DNA of 64,000 nucleotides from Yoonia sp. (GTDB taxonomy: Bacteria > Pseudomonadota > Alphaproteobacteria > Rhodobacterales > Rhodobacteraceae). A program made the position numbers and the translations under genes. Where the stretch lies: contig NZ_JAGYJK010000016.1 of NCBI RefSeq assembly GCF_018402175.1, positions 1-64,000 on the forward strand, read 5' to 3'. The notes below the pieces were generated by a model. It saw only the letters and a program-made list of their open reading frames with translations, was not told the DNA's origin and made no database searches. Below, piece by piece: positions 46,448-55,817 of this stretch. Position 1 is the first letter of the stretch. Every line of letters begins with the position of its first letter.

Positions 46448-47803
46448 ATGGAAATCACGTTTCTTCTCAACGGGGAAACCATGCGCGTCACGGCGCAGCC
46501 CACAGTGACGTTGCTGGACTGGCTGCGCAACGACCGCGGGCTTTGCGGCACCAAGGAAGGCTGCAACGAAGGCGATTGCGGGGCCTGCACCGTAATGGTG
46601 ACGGATGACAGTGGTGCCAAATCGCTGAACGCCTGTATCCTGTTTCTGCCGCAACTGCATGGCAAGGCCGTGCGCACCGTCGAAGGGATCGCTGCACCGG
46701 ATGGTGCGCTACACCCTGTCCAGCAAGCCATGATCGACCACCACGGGTCGCAATGCGGGTTTTGCACCCCCGGTTTCATCGCCGCGATGGCGACCGCGCA
46801 TCTGGCGGGCCGGACCGACCATGACGATGTGCTGGCGGGCAATCTGTGCCGCTGTACGGGCTACGCCCCGATCATCCGCGCGGCCAGGGCGGCAGAGGCC
46901 CTGCCCAGCCCCGATTGGGTCAAGGATATCCCGCCTGTGGTGGACGCTGCCCCCTATGCGCCCGAAACTTTGGATGAACTGGCCGCATATTATGCCGCCA
47001 ACCCCGATGCGACGATTGTCGCGGGGGCGACCGATGTCGGCCTTTGGGTCACCAAACAATTGCGCGATCTGACAAAACCGGTGTTCCTGCATCGCTGCCT
47101 TGATTTGCAGCAAATCTCGGTGACGGATGACATGATCCAGATCGGCGCAGGTGTGACCATGGCCGCGGTCTTGGGTAAGATGGGTGAATATCACCCATCC
47201 TACGCGGAATTGATCCGGCGGTATGGGTCCGATCAAGTCCGCAATGCGGCAACCATCGGCGGCAATATCGCCAATGGCTCGCCCATCGGGGATAATCCGC
47301 CTGCGCTGATCGCACTGGGCGCGACACTGCATCTGCGGCAGGGGGATACCCTGCGCCAGATGCCGATTGCGGATTTTTTCCTCGATTACGGCAAGCAAGA
47401 TCGCAAGCCCGGCGAATTGGTGACGGGCGTCACCCTGCCGCGCCATGCCCCTGACCTGCGCTGCTACAAGATATCCAAACGCTTTGATCAGGATATTTCC
47501 GCTGTCTGCGGCTGTTTCAACATCAGCGTCGCGGATGGCGTGGTCACATCCGCGCGGATTGCCTTTGGCGGGATGGCGGGTGTGCCGAAACGCGCGGCAG
47601 CGGTCGAGGCGGCCTTGATCGGCCAGCCGTGGACGCAGGAGACGGTCACGGTGGCCGCCCGCGCCTTTGGCGATGATTTCACACCACTGTCTGATATGCG
47701 CGCCAGCGCGGATTACCGGCTGCAGGTCGCGCAAAACCTGCTGCACCGCTATTTCGCACAAAGCACAGGCCAAACCGCCACTGTGCTGGAGGTGTCAGCA
47801 TGA
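46448..47803 (+). CDS. xdhA: Xanthine dehydrogenase small subunit
   Basis: XdhA carries two 2Fe-2S clusters and FAD and passes electrons from the molybdenum site to NAD+. Cys ligands are visible at 39, 44, 47 and 63 ([12 protein letters not shown]) and at 103, 106, 134 and 136 (CGFC, CRC). The FAD domain has [12 protein letters not shown] and [14 protein letters not shown]. The 451-residue length is normal. It overlaps xdhB by 4 bases and leads an operon ending with a purine transporter. Xanthine oxidation to urate occurs in the cytosol. Confidence 0.94.
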   Translation: MEITFLLNGETMRVTAQPTVTLLDWLRNDRGLCGTKEGCNEGDCGACTVMVTDDSGAKSLNACILFLPQLHGKAVRTVEGIAAPDGALHPVQQAMIDHHGSQCGFCTPGFIAAMATAHLAGRTDHDDVLAGNLCRCTGYAPIIRAARAAEALPSPDWVKDIPPVVDAAPYAPETLDELAAYYAANPDATIVAGATDVGLWVTKQLRDLTKPVFLHRCLDLQQISVTDDMIQIGAGVTMAAVLGKMGEYHPSYAELIRRYGSDQVRNAATIGGNIANGSPIGDNPPALIALGATLHLRQGDTLRQMPIADFFLDYGKQDRKPGELVTGVTLPRHAPDLRCYKISKRFDQDISAVCGCFNISVADGVVTSARIAFGGMAGVPKRAAAVEAALIGQPWTQETVTVAARAFGDDFTPLSDMRASADYRLQVAQNLLHRYFAQSTGQTATVLEVSA

Positions 47804-50148
47804 GCGTCGCAAAACCCCTGCCACATGATGCCGCCCATCTGCATGTGACGGGTCAGGCGCGGTATATCGACGATATCCCCACGCCCGCAGGCACGCTGCA
47901 TCTGGCCTTTGGCCTGTCTGATGTGGCCAAGGGTGCCATCACCGCGATGGACCTTGCCGCTGTGCGCGCCGCCCCCGGTGTGGTGGCGGTGCTGGTGGCG
48001 GAGGATCTGCCTTTTGCCAATGATGTCTCGCCTTCGGTCCACGACGAACCGCTGCTCGCCATAGGCGAGGTGCATTATCTGGGCCAGCCACTGTTTGTGG
48101 TCATAGCCGACAGCCACCTTGCCGCGCGCAAGGCGGCACGGCTGGGCAAGATCAGCATCAAGTCCGAGACGCCGATCCTGACGATTGAGGAGGCTTTGGC
48201 CGCCAACAGCCGGTTCGAGGATGGCCCGCGCATCTGGACCAAGGGCGATGTTGATGCAGCTTTGGCGGCAGCCCCGCGCCGCATCACGGGCCGGATCGAC
48301 ATGGGCGGGCAGGAGCATTTCTATCTCGAAGGCCAAGCCGCCCTCGCCCTGCCGCAGGAAGGCGGAGATATGGTGGTGCAAAGTTCCACCCAGCACCCTA
48401 CGGAAATCCAGCACAAGGTGGCGGATGCGTTGGGTCTGCCGATGCATGCCGTGCGTTGCGAGGTCCGCCGGATGGGCGGCGGGTTCGGCGGCAAGGAAAG
48501 TCAGGGCAATGCGTTGGCAGTGGCCTGTGCCGTGGCGGCACGGCTGACAGGGCGGCCCTGCAAGATGCGGTACGACCGCGACGATGACATGATCATCACC
48601 GGCAAGCGGCATGATTTCCGCATCACCTATGACGTGGGTGTGGATGCGGATGGCCGATTACTGGGCGTGGATTTCGTGCAGATGACGCGCTGTGGCTGGG
48701 CGCTGGACCTGTCGCTGCCGGTGGCGGATCGCGCGATGCTGCATGCGGACAATGCCTATCATCTGCCCGCCGCGCGGATCACATCGCACAGGCTGAAAAC
48801 GAATACCCAATCCGCTACCGCCTTTCGTGGTTTCGGCGGGCCGCAGGGGGTGTTGGGCATCGAGCGGGTGATGGATCATGTCGCGGCCGAACTGGGGCTT
48901 GATCCGGCGCTGGTGCGGCAACGCAATTTCTATGCGCCGATGGCGGATGGGGGGCTGTCTGCCCCCCAGGGTGCTGCGCACCTGCCCCCCGAGGATATTT
49001 CACCTCGGAAGATGGCAGTGCAGACCACGCCTTATCATATGCCGGTCACGGATTTCATCCTGCACGAGTTGGCAGAGCGGTTGTTGGAGACCTCCGCCTA
49101 TCACGCGCGGCGCGCCGCGATTATGCGCTGGAACGCGCGCCAGCCGGTGTTGAGGCGCGGGATTGCGTTTAGTCCGGTGAAGTTCGGGATTTCCTTCACC
49201 CTGTCGCATCTCAACCAGGCGGGGGCGCTGGTGCATGTGTATCAGGATGGCTCGGTCCATATGAACCACGGCGGGACCGAGATGGGCCAAGGCTTGTTCC
49301 AGAAGGTGGCGCAGGTGGCGGCCAGCCGGTTCGGGATCGACGTTGCGGCGGTCAAGATTACCGCGACCGATACCGGCAAGGTGCCCAATACATCGGCGAC
49401 GGCGGCATCGTCGGGGTCGGATCTGAACGGGATGGCGGTGGCCAATGCCTGTGACACGATCCGCGACCGGATTGCGGCCTGTCTGGCGCAACTGCATCAG
49501 GCCCGCATCGAGGATGTGCATTTTGCGGGTGGCCATGTGCATGTCGGCGGTGATGTGATGACCTTTGCCAAGGCCGCGCAGACCGCCTATTTCCAGCGTG
49601 TCAGCCTGTCGGCCACGGGGTTCTACAAGACGCCGGGTCTGAGCTGGGACCGGATCAAGGGCGAAGGCACGCCGTTTTTCTATTTCGCCCAAGGCGCTGC
49701 CGTGACCGAGGTGGTGATCGACACGCTGACCGGCGAGAACCGGATTTTACGTACGGACCTGTTGCATGATGCTGGCGCATCAATGAACCCAGCGCTGGAT
49801 ATCGGGCAGGTCGAGGGGGCCTTTGTCCAAGGCGCGGGCTGGCTGACGACCGAGGAACTGGTCTGGGACGCCAAGGGCCGGCTGCGCACCCATGCGCCTG
49901 CGACCTATAAAATCCCCGCCTGTTCGGACCGGCCGGATGTGTTCAACGTGGCCCTGTGGGACCAGCCCAATCCCGCGCAGACGATCTATCGGTCCAAGGC
50001 GGTAGGCGAGCCGCCCTTGATGCTGGGGATTTCGGCCTTTCTCGCACTGTCGGCGGCGGTGCAGGCCTGCGGGCCGCATTATCCCGATTTGCACGCGCCT
50101 GCCACGGCCGAGGAAGTGCTGCGCGCTGTCCACAGGGCGCGCGGATGA
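47800..50148 (+). CDS. xdhB: Xanthine dehydrogenase molybdopterin-binding subunit
   Basis: The 782-residue Moco subunit hydroxylates hypoxanthine and xanthine. Family blocks include the Moco loop [22 protein letters not shown], the GGTEMGQGL block and the catalytic glutamate in [12 protein letters not shown] short insertion, [21 protein letters not shown] near residues 387-407, lies before [11 protein letters not shown]; its 3' half is encoded by a copy of the dispersed repeat and stays in frame. XdhC, the cofactor-loading factor, follows with an ATGA overlap. Confidence 0.94.
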   Translation: MSVAKPLPHDAAHLHVTGQARYIDDIPTPAGTLHLAFGLSDVAKGAITAMDLAAVRAAPGVVAVLVAEDLPFANDVSPSVHDEPLLAIGEVHYLGQPLFVVIADSHLAARKAARLGKISIKSETPILTIEEALAANSRFEDGPRIWTKGDVDAALAAAPRRITGRIDMGGQEHFYLEGQAALALPQEGGDMVVQSSTQHPTEIQHKVADALGLPMHAVRCEVRRMGGGFGGKESQGNALAVACAVAARLTGRPCKMRYDRDDDMIITGKRHDFRITYDVGVDADGRLLGVDFVQMTRCGWALDLSLPVADRAMLHADNAYHLPAARITSHRLKTNTQSATAFRGFGGPQGVLGIERVMDHVAAELGLDPALVRQRNFYAPMADGGLSAPQGAAHLPPEDISPRKMAVQTTPYHMPVTDFILHELAERLLETSAYHARRAAIMRWNARQPVLRRGIAFSPVKFGISFTLSHLNQAGALVHVYQDGSVHMNHGGTEMGQGLFQKVAQVAASRFGIDVAAVKITATDTGKVPNTSATAASSGSDLNGMAVANACDTIRDRIAACLAQLHQARIEDVHFAGGHVHVGGDVMTFAKAAQTAYFQRVSLSATGFYKTPGLSWDRIKGEGTPFFYFAQGAAVTEVVIDTLTGENRILRTDLLHDAGASMNPALDIGQVEGAFVQGAGWLTTEELVWDAKGRLRTHAPATYKIPACSDRPDVFNVALWDQPNPAQTIYRSKAVGEPPLMLGISAFLALSAAVQACGPHYPDLHAPATAEEVLRAVHRARG
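48985..49016 (+). repeat. Dispersed repeat copy inside xdhB
   Basis: CCCCCCGAGGATATTTCACC followed by TCGGAAGATGGCAG matches GATATTT…CTCGGAAGATG in the copy at 3906-3940. It encodes [11 protein letters not shown] without breaking the frame. Confidence 0.55.
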
Positions 50149-50882
50149 CCGGCATCCGCATCACGGTCGCAGGCACGGCGGGGTCGGCCCCGCGCGAGGC
50201 GGGGGCGCAGATGATGGTCTGGCCGGATCGCATCGAAGGGACGATCGGGGGAGGCGCGCTGGAATGGGATGCCATGGCCGAAGCGCACCGGATGCTGGCC
50301 GACGGCCGGACCCAACACCGCGCGACGATCCCGCTGGGGCCTGCCTTGGGGCAATGCTGCGGCGGGTCGGTGACGCTGCTGTGGGACGTGGCGGAGGCGC
50401 TGAACGAGCAGCCGTGCCGCCCGTTGTGGATTTACGGCGCGGGCCATGTCGGTCGCGCCATCGTGCATGTGATGCAGCCTTTGCCCGATTTCGCGATCAC
50501 CTGGGTCGATGTGGCCGCTGACCGTTTTCCGCAAACGGATGTCACCACCTTGGTCGCGGTCGATCCCGCGCAGGTCGTGCGCCATGCACCCGATGATGCC
50601 GCACATCTGATCCTGACCTATAGCCATGCGCTTGACCTGGCTTTGTGCCATGCGATCCTGTCGCGCCCTTTCGCCAATGCGGGGCTGATCGGGTCGGCCA
50701 CGAAATGGGCGCGGTTTCGCAGGCGGTTGGCGGATCTGGGTCACACTGCTGCACAAATCGACCGCATCGCCTGCCCGATTGGGGATCCGGCGCTGGGCAA
50801 ACATCCGGCAGCCCTTGCGCTTGGCGTCGCAACCGCCATGATCGGGGCCGAGACGCGCCACTGCAAGGAACGCCGGGCATGA
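50145..50882 (+). CDS. xdhC: Xanthine dehydrogenase accessory protein XdhC
   Basis: XdhC binds molybdenum cofactor, protects it and inserts the sulfurated form into XdhB. The 245-residue protein begins with a short form of the family start (GTAGSAPREAGAQMMVW) and has GTIGGGALEWDAM and the Rossmann-like LWIYGAGHVGRAI, then GLIGSATKWARFRRRL. The start is placed at the ATG that overlaps the xdhB stop; the family often has some 15 more N-terminal residues, not visible in this frame upstream. It overlaps the ATPase gene by 4 bases. Confidence 0.9.
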   Translation: MTGIRITVAGTAGSAPREAGAQMMVWPDRIEGTIGGGALEWDAMAEAHRMLADGRTQHRATIPLGPALGQCCGGSVTLLWDVAEALNEQPCRPLWIYGAGHVGRAIVHVMQPLPDFAITWVDVAADRFPQTDVTTLVAVDPAQVVRHAPDDAAHLILTYSHALDLALCHAILSRPFANAGLIGSATKWARFRRRLADLGHTAAQIDRIACPIGDPALGKHPAALALGVATAMIGAETRHCKERRA

Positions 50883-52402
50883 CCACACCTTTGCTGCGCC
50901 TGCGCGGCCTGACCAAAGCCTATCCGGGTGTCGTGGCCAATCAGGACGTGTCTTTTGACATCCAGCCCGGCGAGATTCATGCGCTGTTGGGTGAAAACGG
51001 CGCGGGCAAATCGACATTGGTCAAGACCATCTATGGTCTGGTCAAACCCGATGCCGGGCAGATGGAACTGCAAGGTGCCGGTTTCGCGCCGGCAGAACCA
51101 CGTGCGGCGCGCGTGGCGGGTGTGGCGATGGTGTTCCAGCATTTTTCTCTGTTCGACGCGATGAACGTGGCCGAAAACATCGCGCTAGGGATGGAAAACC
51201 CGCCGCCCCAGCGCGAGATCGCGGCGCGCGTGCGGCTTGTGTCGGACCAATATGGCCTGCCTTTGGACCCGACCCGGATCGTGGGAGAGCTGTCGGCGGG
51301 CGAACGCCAGCGGGTCGAGATCGTACGCTGCCTGTTGCAGGACCCCAAGCTGTTGATCATGGACGAACCGACTTCGGTGCTGACCCCGCAAGAGGTGGCG
51401 ATCCTGTTCGATACCCTGCGCCGGTTGCGTGCGGCAGGCACGGCGATCCTGTATATCTCGCACAAGCTGGAAGAAATCCGCGCGCTCTGCGATGCGGCCA
51501 CCGTGCTGCGGCTGGGCCGTGTGGTCGGCACCTGCGATCCACGCGCCACATCCGCGCGCGAGATGGCCGAATTGATGGTGGGCAGCAGCCTGCATGTCCC
51601 GCACAAGGCTGCGCGCCCCGAAGGCGCGGTGATCCTGACCTTGCAAGGGCTGAGCGCGAAGGCCCCGCACCGCTTTGGCACCGCGCTGCGCGATATCGAC
51701 CTGACGGTCAGGCGCGGCGAGATTCTGGGCATCGGCGGTGTGGCGGGCAACGGGCAGGACGAGCTGGTCGCGGCCTTGTCTGGTGAAATCCGCACGCGGC
51801 GCGACATGGTGCTGTTCGATGGCAAAAGCATCGGGCATCTGGCACCGAACGCGCGCCGCCATCTGGGGTTGCTGGCCGCGCCCGAGGAACGGATGGGCCA
51901 TGCCGCCGCCCCCGACATGAGCCTGACCGAAAACGCGCTGCTGACCGCCGCTGCGCGCCAGAACCTGACCGCGCGCGGCTTTGTGCGTTGGGGTAAGGCG
52001 CGCGAATTCGCGGGCCGTGTCATCGCGGCTTTTGATGTGCGCACGCCGGGGGCGGGCAATACCGCGCGGTCGCTGTCGGGGGGCAACCTGCAGAAATTCG
52101 TGATCGGCCGCGAAATCATGCAAGACCCGGCCCTGTTGGTCGTCAACCAGCCGACCTGGGGGGTTGATGCATCCGCTGCGGCGGCGATCCGGCAGGCGCT
52201 GCTGGATCTTGCGGACAAGGGGGCGGCGGTGATCTGCATCAGTCAGGACCTTGACGAGCTGATGGAGATTTCAGACAGGTTTGCCGCGCTGAACGCAGGG
52301 CGGTTGTCCGCACCCCGCCCCGCGCAGGGGCTGAGCGTGGAACAGATCGGGCTGATGCTGGGCGGGGCGCATGACATGGAGGTGGCGCATGTGGATGCCT
52401 GA
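50879..52402 (+). CDS. BMP-type ABC transporter tandem ATPase (purine/nucleoside)
   Basis: A 507-residue protein with two ATPase domains, as in nucleoside importers of the NupA/YufO type. Domain 1 has Walker A GENGAGKST, signature LSAGERQR and Walker B LLIMDEPTSVL. Domain 2 is degenerate: GVAGNGQDEL in place of Walker A, LSGGNLQK as signature and VVNQPTWGVD as Walker B. The pattern fits the family. The ATG overlaps the xdhC stop, so uptake and oxidation of purines are translationally coupled. Confidence 0.9.
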   Translation: MTTPLLRLRGLTKAYPGVVANQDVSFDIQPGEIHALLGENGAGKSTLVKTIYGLVKPDAGQMELQGAGFAPAEPRAARVAGVAMVFQHFSLFDAMNVAENIALGMENPPPQREIAARVRLVSDQYGLPLDPTRIVGELSAGERQRVEIVRCLLQDPKLLIMDEPTSVLTPQEVAILFDTLRRLRAAGTAILYISHKLEEIRALCDAATVLRLGRVVGTCDPRATSAREMAELMVGSSLHVPHKAARPEGAVILTLQGLSAKAPHRFGTALRDIDLTVRRGEILGIGGVAGNGQDELVAALSGEIRTRRDMVLFDGKSIGHLAPNARRHLGLLAAPEERMGHAAAPDMSLTENALLTAAARQNLTARGFVRWGKAREFAGRVIAAFDVRTPGAGNTARSLSGGNLQKFVIGREIMQDPALLVVNQPTWGVDASAAAAIRQALLDLADKGAAVICISQDLDELMEISDRFAALNAGRLSAPRPAQGLSVEQIGLMLGGAHDMEVAHVDA

Positions 52403-52410
52403 CTTTGATG

Positions 52411-52468
52411 CCTCCGGCGGGGATAAGTCCGTTGAATGGCATATCGCCATTCAACGTGCTTGGAAGAT
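52411..52468 (+). repeat. Dispersed repeat split by an 11-bp hairpin
   Basis: CCTCCGGCGGGGATAA at 52411-52426 and TTGGAAGATGG at 52460-52470 are the two halves of the dispersed repeat. Between them CGTTGAATGGC (52430-52440) and GCCATTCAACG (52446-52456) form a perfect 11-bp stem with a 5-base loop. It lies between the ATPase and first permease genes. Confidence 0.6.
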
Positions 52469-52479
52469 GGAGGGGTCGC

Positions 52480-53559
52480 ATGATCCGGCTTGAGAAACGC
52501 ACGGCACCGTCGCGGTTCTGGACCTATGCCGCCCCACTGCTTGCAGTGGTGCTGACCATGGTCTGCGGCGCGCTGGTGTTTGCCGCCTTGGGCAATGATC
52601 CTTTCGTGACGATCCGCACGATTTTCTGGGACCCGCTGTTTTCGGAATTTTCGTGGTATTACCGTCCGCAGCTGTTGATCAAGGCAGCCCCATTGGTGCT
52701 GATCGCCATCGGGCTGTCGTTTGGGTTTCGCGCGGGCGTGTGGAATATCGGGGCGGAAGGCCAGTATATTCTAGGCGCAATCTGCGGCGCGGCGGTGGGC
52801 CTTGCGTTCTATCCAACGGAAAGTCCATTTATCTTTCCGCTGATGGTGATGGCGGGTGCTTTGGGCGGCTGGGCCTGGGCGATGATCCCGGGGGTTTTGC
52901 GGGTCAGGTTCGGGACCAATGAAATCCTTGTGTCCTTGATGCTGGTTTATGTGGCGCAGAACCTGCTGGCCTCGATGGCGCTGGGGGCCTTGCGCAACCC
53001 CGATGCCAGCGGGTTTCCAGGGAGCCGGAACCTTGCGCGCTATCCCTCCGCCACAAGCTGGATCAATGAAGGTGCCGGGCTTCATTGGGGGGTTGTCTTT
53101 GCTCTGATTGCGGTGATTTTTGCCTATATTACCCTGTCGCGGCATATTTTCGGGTTCCATGTGCGCCTGTCGGGGCAAAGCCCGCGGGCGGCACGGTTTG
53201 CCGGGGTGAACCCAGGCCTGTTGGTGTTGATCTGCATGGGGATTTCGGGCACGCTGGCGGGGCTGGCCGGGTTGTTCGAGGTGGCAGGACCATCGGGGCT
53301 GATCAGCATTGATTTCAACGCAGGGTATGGATTCACCGCGATCATTGTGGCCTTTCTGGGGCGCTTGCATCCCGTCGGCATCCTGCTGGCAGCCGGATTG
53401 ATGGCGCTGACCTATATCGGTGGCGAGATCGCGCAATCGAACCTGCGCCTGCCAGCCGCGGCCATTCAGGTGTTGCAGGGGATGCTGTTGTTCTTTCTGT
53501 TGGCAGTGGATGTGCTGACGCATTACCGCATCCGGCTGACGGCGCGGGGGGTGGCATGA
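52480..53559 (+). CDS. BMP-type ABC transporter permease 1
   Basis: A 359-residue inner-membrane protein with about ten spans of the BPD_transp_2 family. The FRAGVWNIGAEGQYILGAI block near residue 80 and the GINPGLL-type cytosolic loop (AARFAGVNPGLLVLICMGI) that meets the ATPase are present. Start 52480 follows a GGAGGGG ribosome site. Its end overlaps permease 2 by 4 bases. It belongs with the ATPase and the binding protein 54499-55572. Confidence 0.9.
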   Translation: MIRLEKRTAPSRFWTYAAPLLAVVLTMVCGALVFAALGNDPFVTIRTIFWDPLFSEFSWYYRPQLLIKAAPLVLIAIGLSFGFRAGVWNIGAEGQYILGAICGAAVGLAFYPTESPFIFPLMVMAGALGGWAWAMIPGVLRVRFGTNEILVSLMLVYVAQNLLASMALGALRNPDASGFPGSRNLARYPSATSWINEGAGLHWGVVFALIAVIFAYITLSRHIFGFHVRLSGQSPRAARFAGVNPGLLVLICMGISGTLAGLAGLFEVAGPSGLISIDFNAGYGFTAIIVAFLGRLHPVGILLAAGLMALTYIGGEIAQSNLRLPAAAIQVLQGMLLFFLLAVDVLTHYRIRLTARGVA

Positions 53560-54473
53560 TGGATCTATCCGCAATCAACCCGATCCTTTTGCTGGCCTCG
53601 CTGATGGTGGCGGCGACCCCGATCCTGCTGGCAGCCATCGGCGAATTGGTGGTCGAACGCGCAGGCGTGCTGAACCTTGGCGTCGAGGGGATGATGATCA
53701 CCGGCGCTGTCTGCGGGTTCATCGTGACGATCAACGCAGGATCGCCGCTGCTGGGCTTTGCGGGGGCCGCGCTAGGAGGCGCGTTGCTGGCGCTGGTGTT
53801 CGGCGTGCTGACGCAGGTTCTGCTGTCCAATCAGGTCGCAACCGGCCTTGCGTTGACGCTGTTTGGTTTGGGCTTCGCTGCATTGCTCGGGCAGGGCTAT
53901 ATCGGGATCAAGGCGCCTGTCATTCCCAAATGGCCGGTGCCAGTGCTGAGCGATATTCCGGTGATCGGGCCGATCCTGTTCAACCATGACCCTGTCGTTT
54001 ATCTGGGCATCGCCATCATCGCCAGCGTGTGGGCTTTCCTGGGCTATAGCCGCGCCGGACTGATCCTGCGCGCAGTGGGTGAAAACCACGATGCAGCCCA
54101 TGCGCTGGGCTATCATGTGATTCGCGTACGGCTGCTGGCGATCATGTTCGGCGGGGCCTGCGCGGGGCTGGGCGGGGCCTATCTGAGCCTCGTGCGGGTG
54201 CCGCAATGGACCGAAGGGCTGACCGCCGGCGCGGGCTGGATCGCGCTGGCCATCGTCGTTTTCGCCAGCTGGCGGCCATGGCGGCTTTTGCTAGGTGCTT
54301 ATTTATTTGGCGGTGTAACTGTGTTGCAGCTTAATCTACAGGCGGCGGGGATGGCGATCCCGGTGGCGTATCTTTCCATGGCACCATATCTGGCAACTAT
54401 TCTAGTTCTGGTTATGATGCGGGCGGGACGAGCACCGGGGTCGCTGGCCCAGTCTTTCCATGCCTCGCGTTGA
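53556..54473 (+). CDS. BMP-type ABC transporter permease 2
   Basis: A 305-residue second permease of the same family: LVVERAGVLNLGVEGMM is the signature block, followed by ALGYHVIRVRLLAIMFGGAC as the coupling loop. Two distinct permeases are standard for BMP-type nucleoside importers. Its start overlaps permease 1 by 4 bases. Confidence 0.9.
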   Translation: MMDLSAINPILLLASLMVAATPILLAAIGELVVERAGVLNLGVEGMMITGAVCGFIVTINAGSPLLGFAGAALGGALLALVFGVLTQVLLSNQVATGLALTLFGLGFAALLGQGYIGIKAPVIPKWPVPVLSDIPVIGPILFNHDPVVYLGIAIIASVWAFLGYSRAGLILRAVGENHDAAHALGYHVIRVRLLAIMFGGACAGLGGAYLSLVRVPQWTEGLTAGAGWIALAIVVFASWRPWRLLLGAYLFGGVTVLQLNLQAAGMAIPVAYLSMAPYLATILVLVMMRAGRAPGSLAQSFHASR

Positions 54474-54498
54474 GGCTTTGACCACCAAGGGGATGAAG

Positions 54499-55572
54499 AT
54501 GAAATTCAAGAAATTACTGGCCGGGACGGGCATTGCCCTTGCCTTGGCGACAGGCGCTTTCGCGCAAGACAAAACCACCGTCGGTTTCGTCTATGTTGGC
54601 CCCGTCGGCGACGGCGGCTGGACCTATGAGCATGACAAGGGCCGTCAGGCCGTCGAAGCCCATTTCGGCGACGCTGTCGAAACCGTCTTTGTCGAAAGCG
54701 TGCCGGAAGGCCCCGATGCCGAGCGCGTCATCACGCAGATGGTGCTGCAGGGTGCCGACCTGATCTTTACCACGTCATTCGGCTATATGGACGCGACAAT
54801 CAACGTGGCCGAACGTTTTCCGGACGTAAAGTTCGAACATGCGACAGGTTACAAGACCGCCGATAACGTGGCGATCTATAATGCCCGTTTCTATGAAGGC
54901 CGTGCCATTCAGGGCCATATCGCGGGTCAAATGACCGAAAGCAATATCGTCGGTTATATCGGGTCCTATCCGATCCCCGAAGTGATCCAGGGCATCAACT
55001 CTGCCTTCATCCATGCGCGTGAAGTGAACCCCGATGTCGAATTCCGCGTCGTCTGGGCCTATACTTGGTTCGACCCAGCGAAAGAGGCAGAAGCCGCCAC
55101 CGTGCTGATCGAACAGGGTGCCGATGTGATCCTGCAACATACTGATTCGACAGCACCACAGGCCGCAGCACAGGCTGCCGGCAATGTCGTGACCTTTGGT
55201 CAGGCATCCGACATGTCCGAATTCGCGCCCTTCCCGCGCGTGTCGTCGATCATCGACGATTGGGCGCCTTATTACATCGCCCGCACGCAGGCCGTGATCG
55301 ACGGCACATGGGAAAGCACCGACACATGGGACGGTATCCCCGAAGGTATGGTCAGCATCGGTGAAATCACCGAAGCCGTCCCTGCCGAGGTAAAAGCATC
55401 GGCCGAGGCGATGATCGCAGCGATCCGCGCGGGCGAATACCACCCGTTCACCGGACCGCTGACCCGTCAGGACGGGTCGGTCTGGTTGGCCGATGGGGAG
55501 GTCGCCAGCGACGGCGACCTGCTGGGCATGAATTTCTATGTCGAAGGTCTGACCGGCGATATTCCGCAGTAA
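54499..55572 (+). CDS. BMP-family substrate-binding protein (purine/nucleoside)
   Basis: A 357-residue periplasmic binding protein of the PnrA/BMP family. The signal peptide is MKFKKLLAGTGIALALATGAFA. Start 54499 is preferred to 54493 because AAGGGG then sits 6 bases upstream. The mature part has VGPVGDGGWTYEHDKGR, FEHATGYKTADNV and DIILQHTDS-like VILQHTDSTAPQ. Family members bind nucleosides; with xdhABC in the same operon a xanthine, hypoxanthine or nucleoside ligand is most likely. A strong terminator follows. Confidence 0.92.
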   Translation: MKFKKLLAGTGIALALATGAFAQDKTTVGFVYVGPVGDGGWTYEHDKGRQAVEAHFGDAVETVFVESVPEGPDAERVITQMVLQGADLIFTTSFGYMDATINVAERFPDVKFEHATGYKTADNVAIYNARFYEGRAIQGHIAGQMTESNIVGYIGSYPIPEVIQGINSAFIHAREVNPDVEFRVVWAYTWFDPAKEAEAATVLIEQGADVILQHTDSTAPQAAAQAAGNVVTFGQASDMSEFAPFPRVSSIIDDWAPYYIARTQAVIDGTWESTDTWDGIPEGMVSIGEITEAVPAEVKASAEAMIAAIRAGEYHPFTGPLTRQDGSVWLADGEVASDGDLLGMNFYVEGLTGDIPQ

Positions 55573-55590
55573 GCGGATCAAACCGGATGA

Positions 55591-55623
55591 AAGGCCCCGC
55601 AACTGGCGGGGCCTTTTGCGTTT
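55591..55623 (+). terminator. Terminator of the xdh/transporter operon
   Basis: AAGGCCCCGC at 55591-55600 and GCGGGGCCTT at 55606-55615 form a 10-bp stem with a 5-base loop, followed by TTGCGTTTT. It is 18 bases after the binding-protein stop. Confidence 0.85.
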
Positions 55624-55817
55624 TGCTGCACTGTTTGGCGATCGCGCGATTAACCAGGCGCACGCCCCCGTTTCTGGCCCGGTTCCGGTAAACGATAAAT
55701 CCTATCGGTGATCCGCTGTGATTTGGCCCGCTGATCGCTGCTGCAAGACCGATTGCCCCCCGCGCGGGCTTGCGTTATCGACATGCTGATCCTGATCAGA
55801 ACAGCGGAGCAGCGCCA

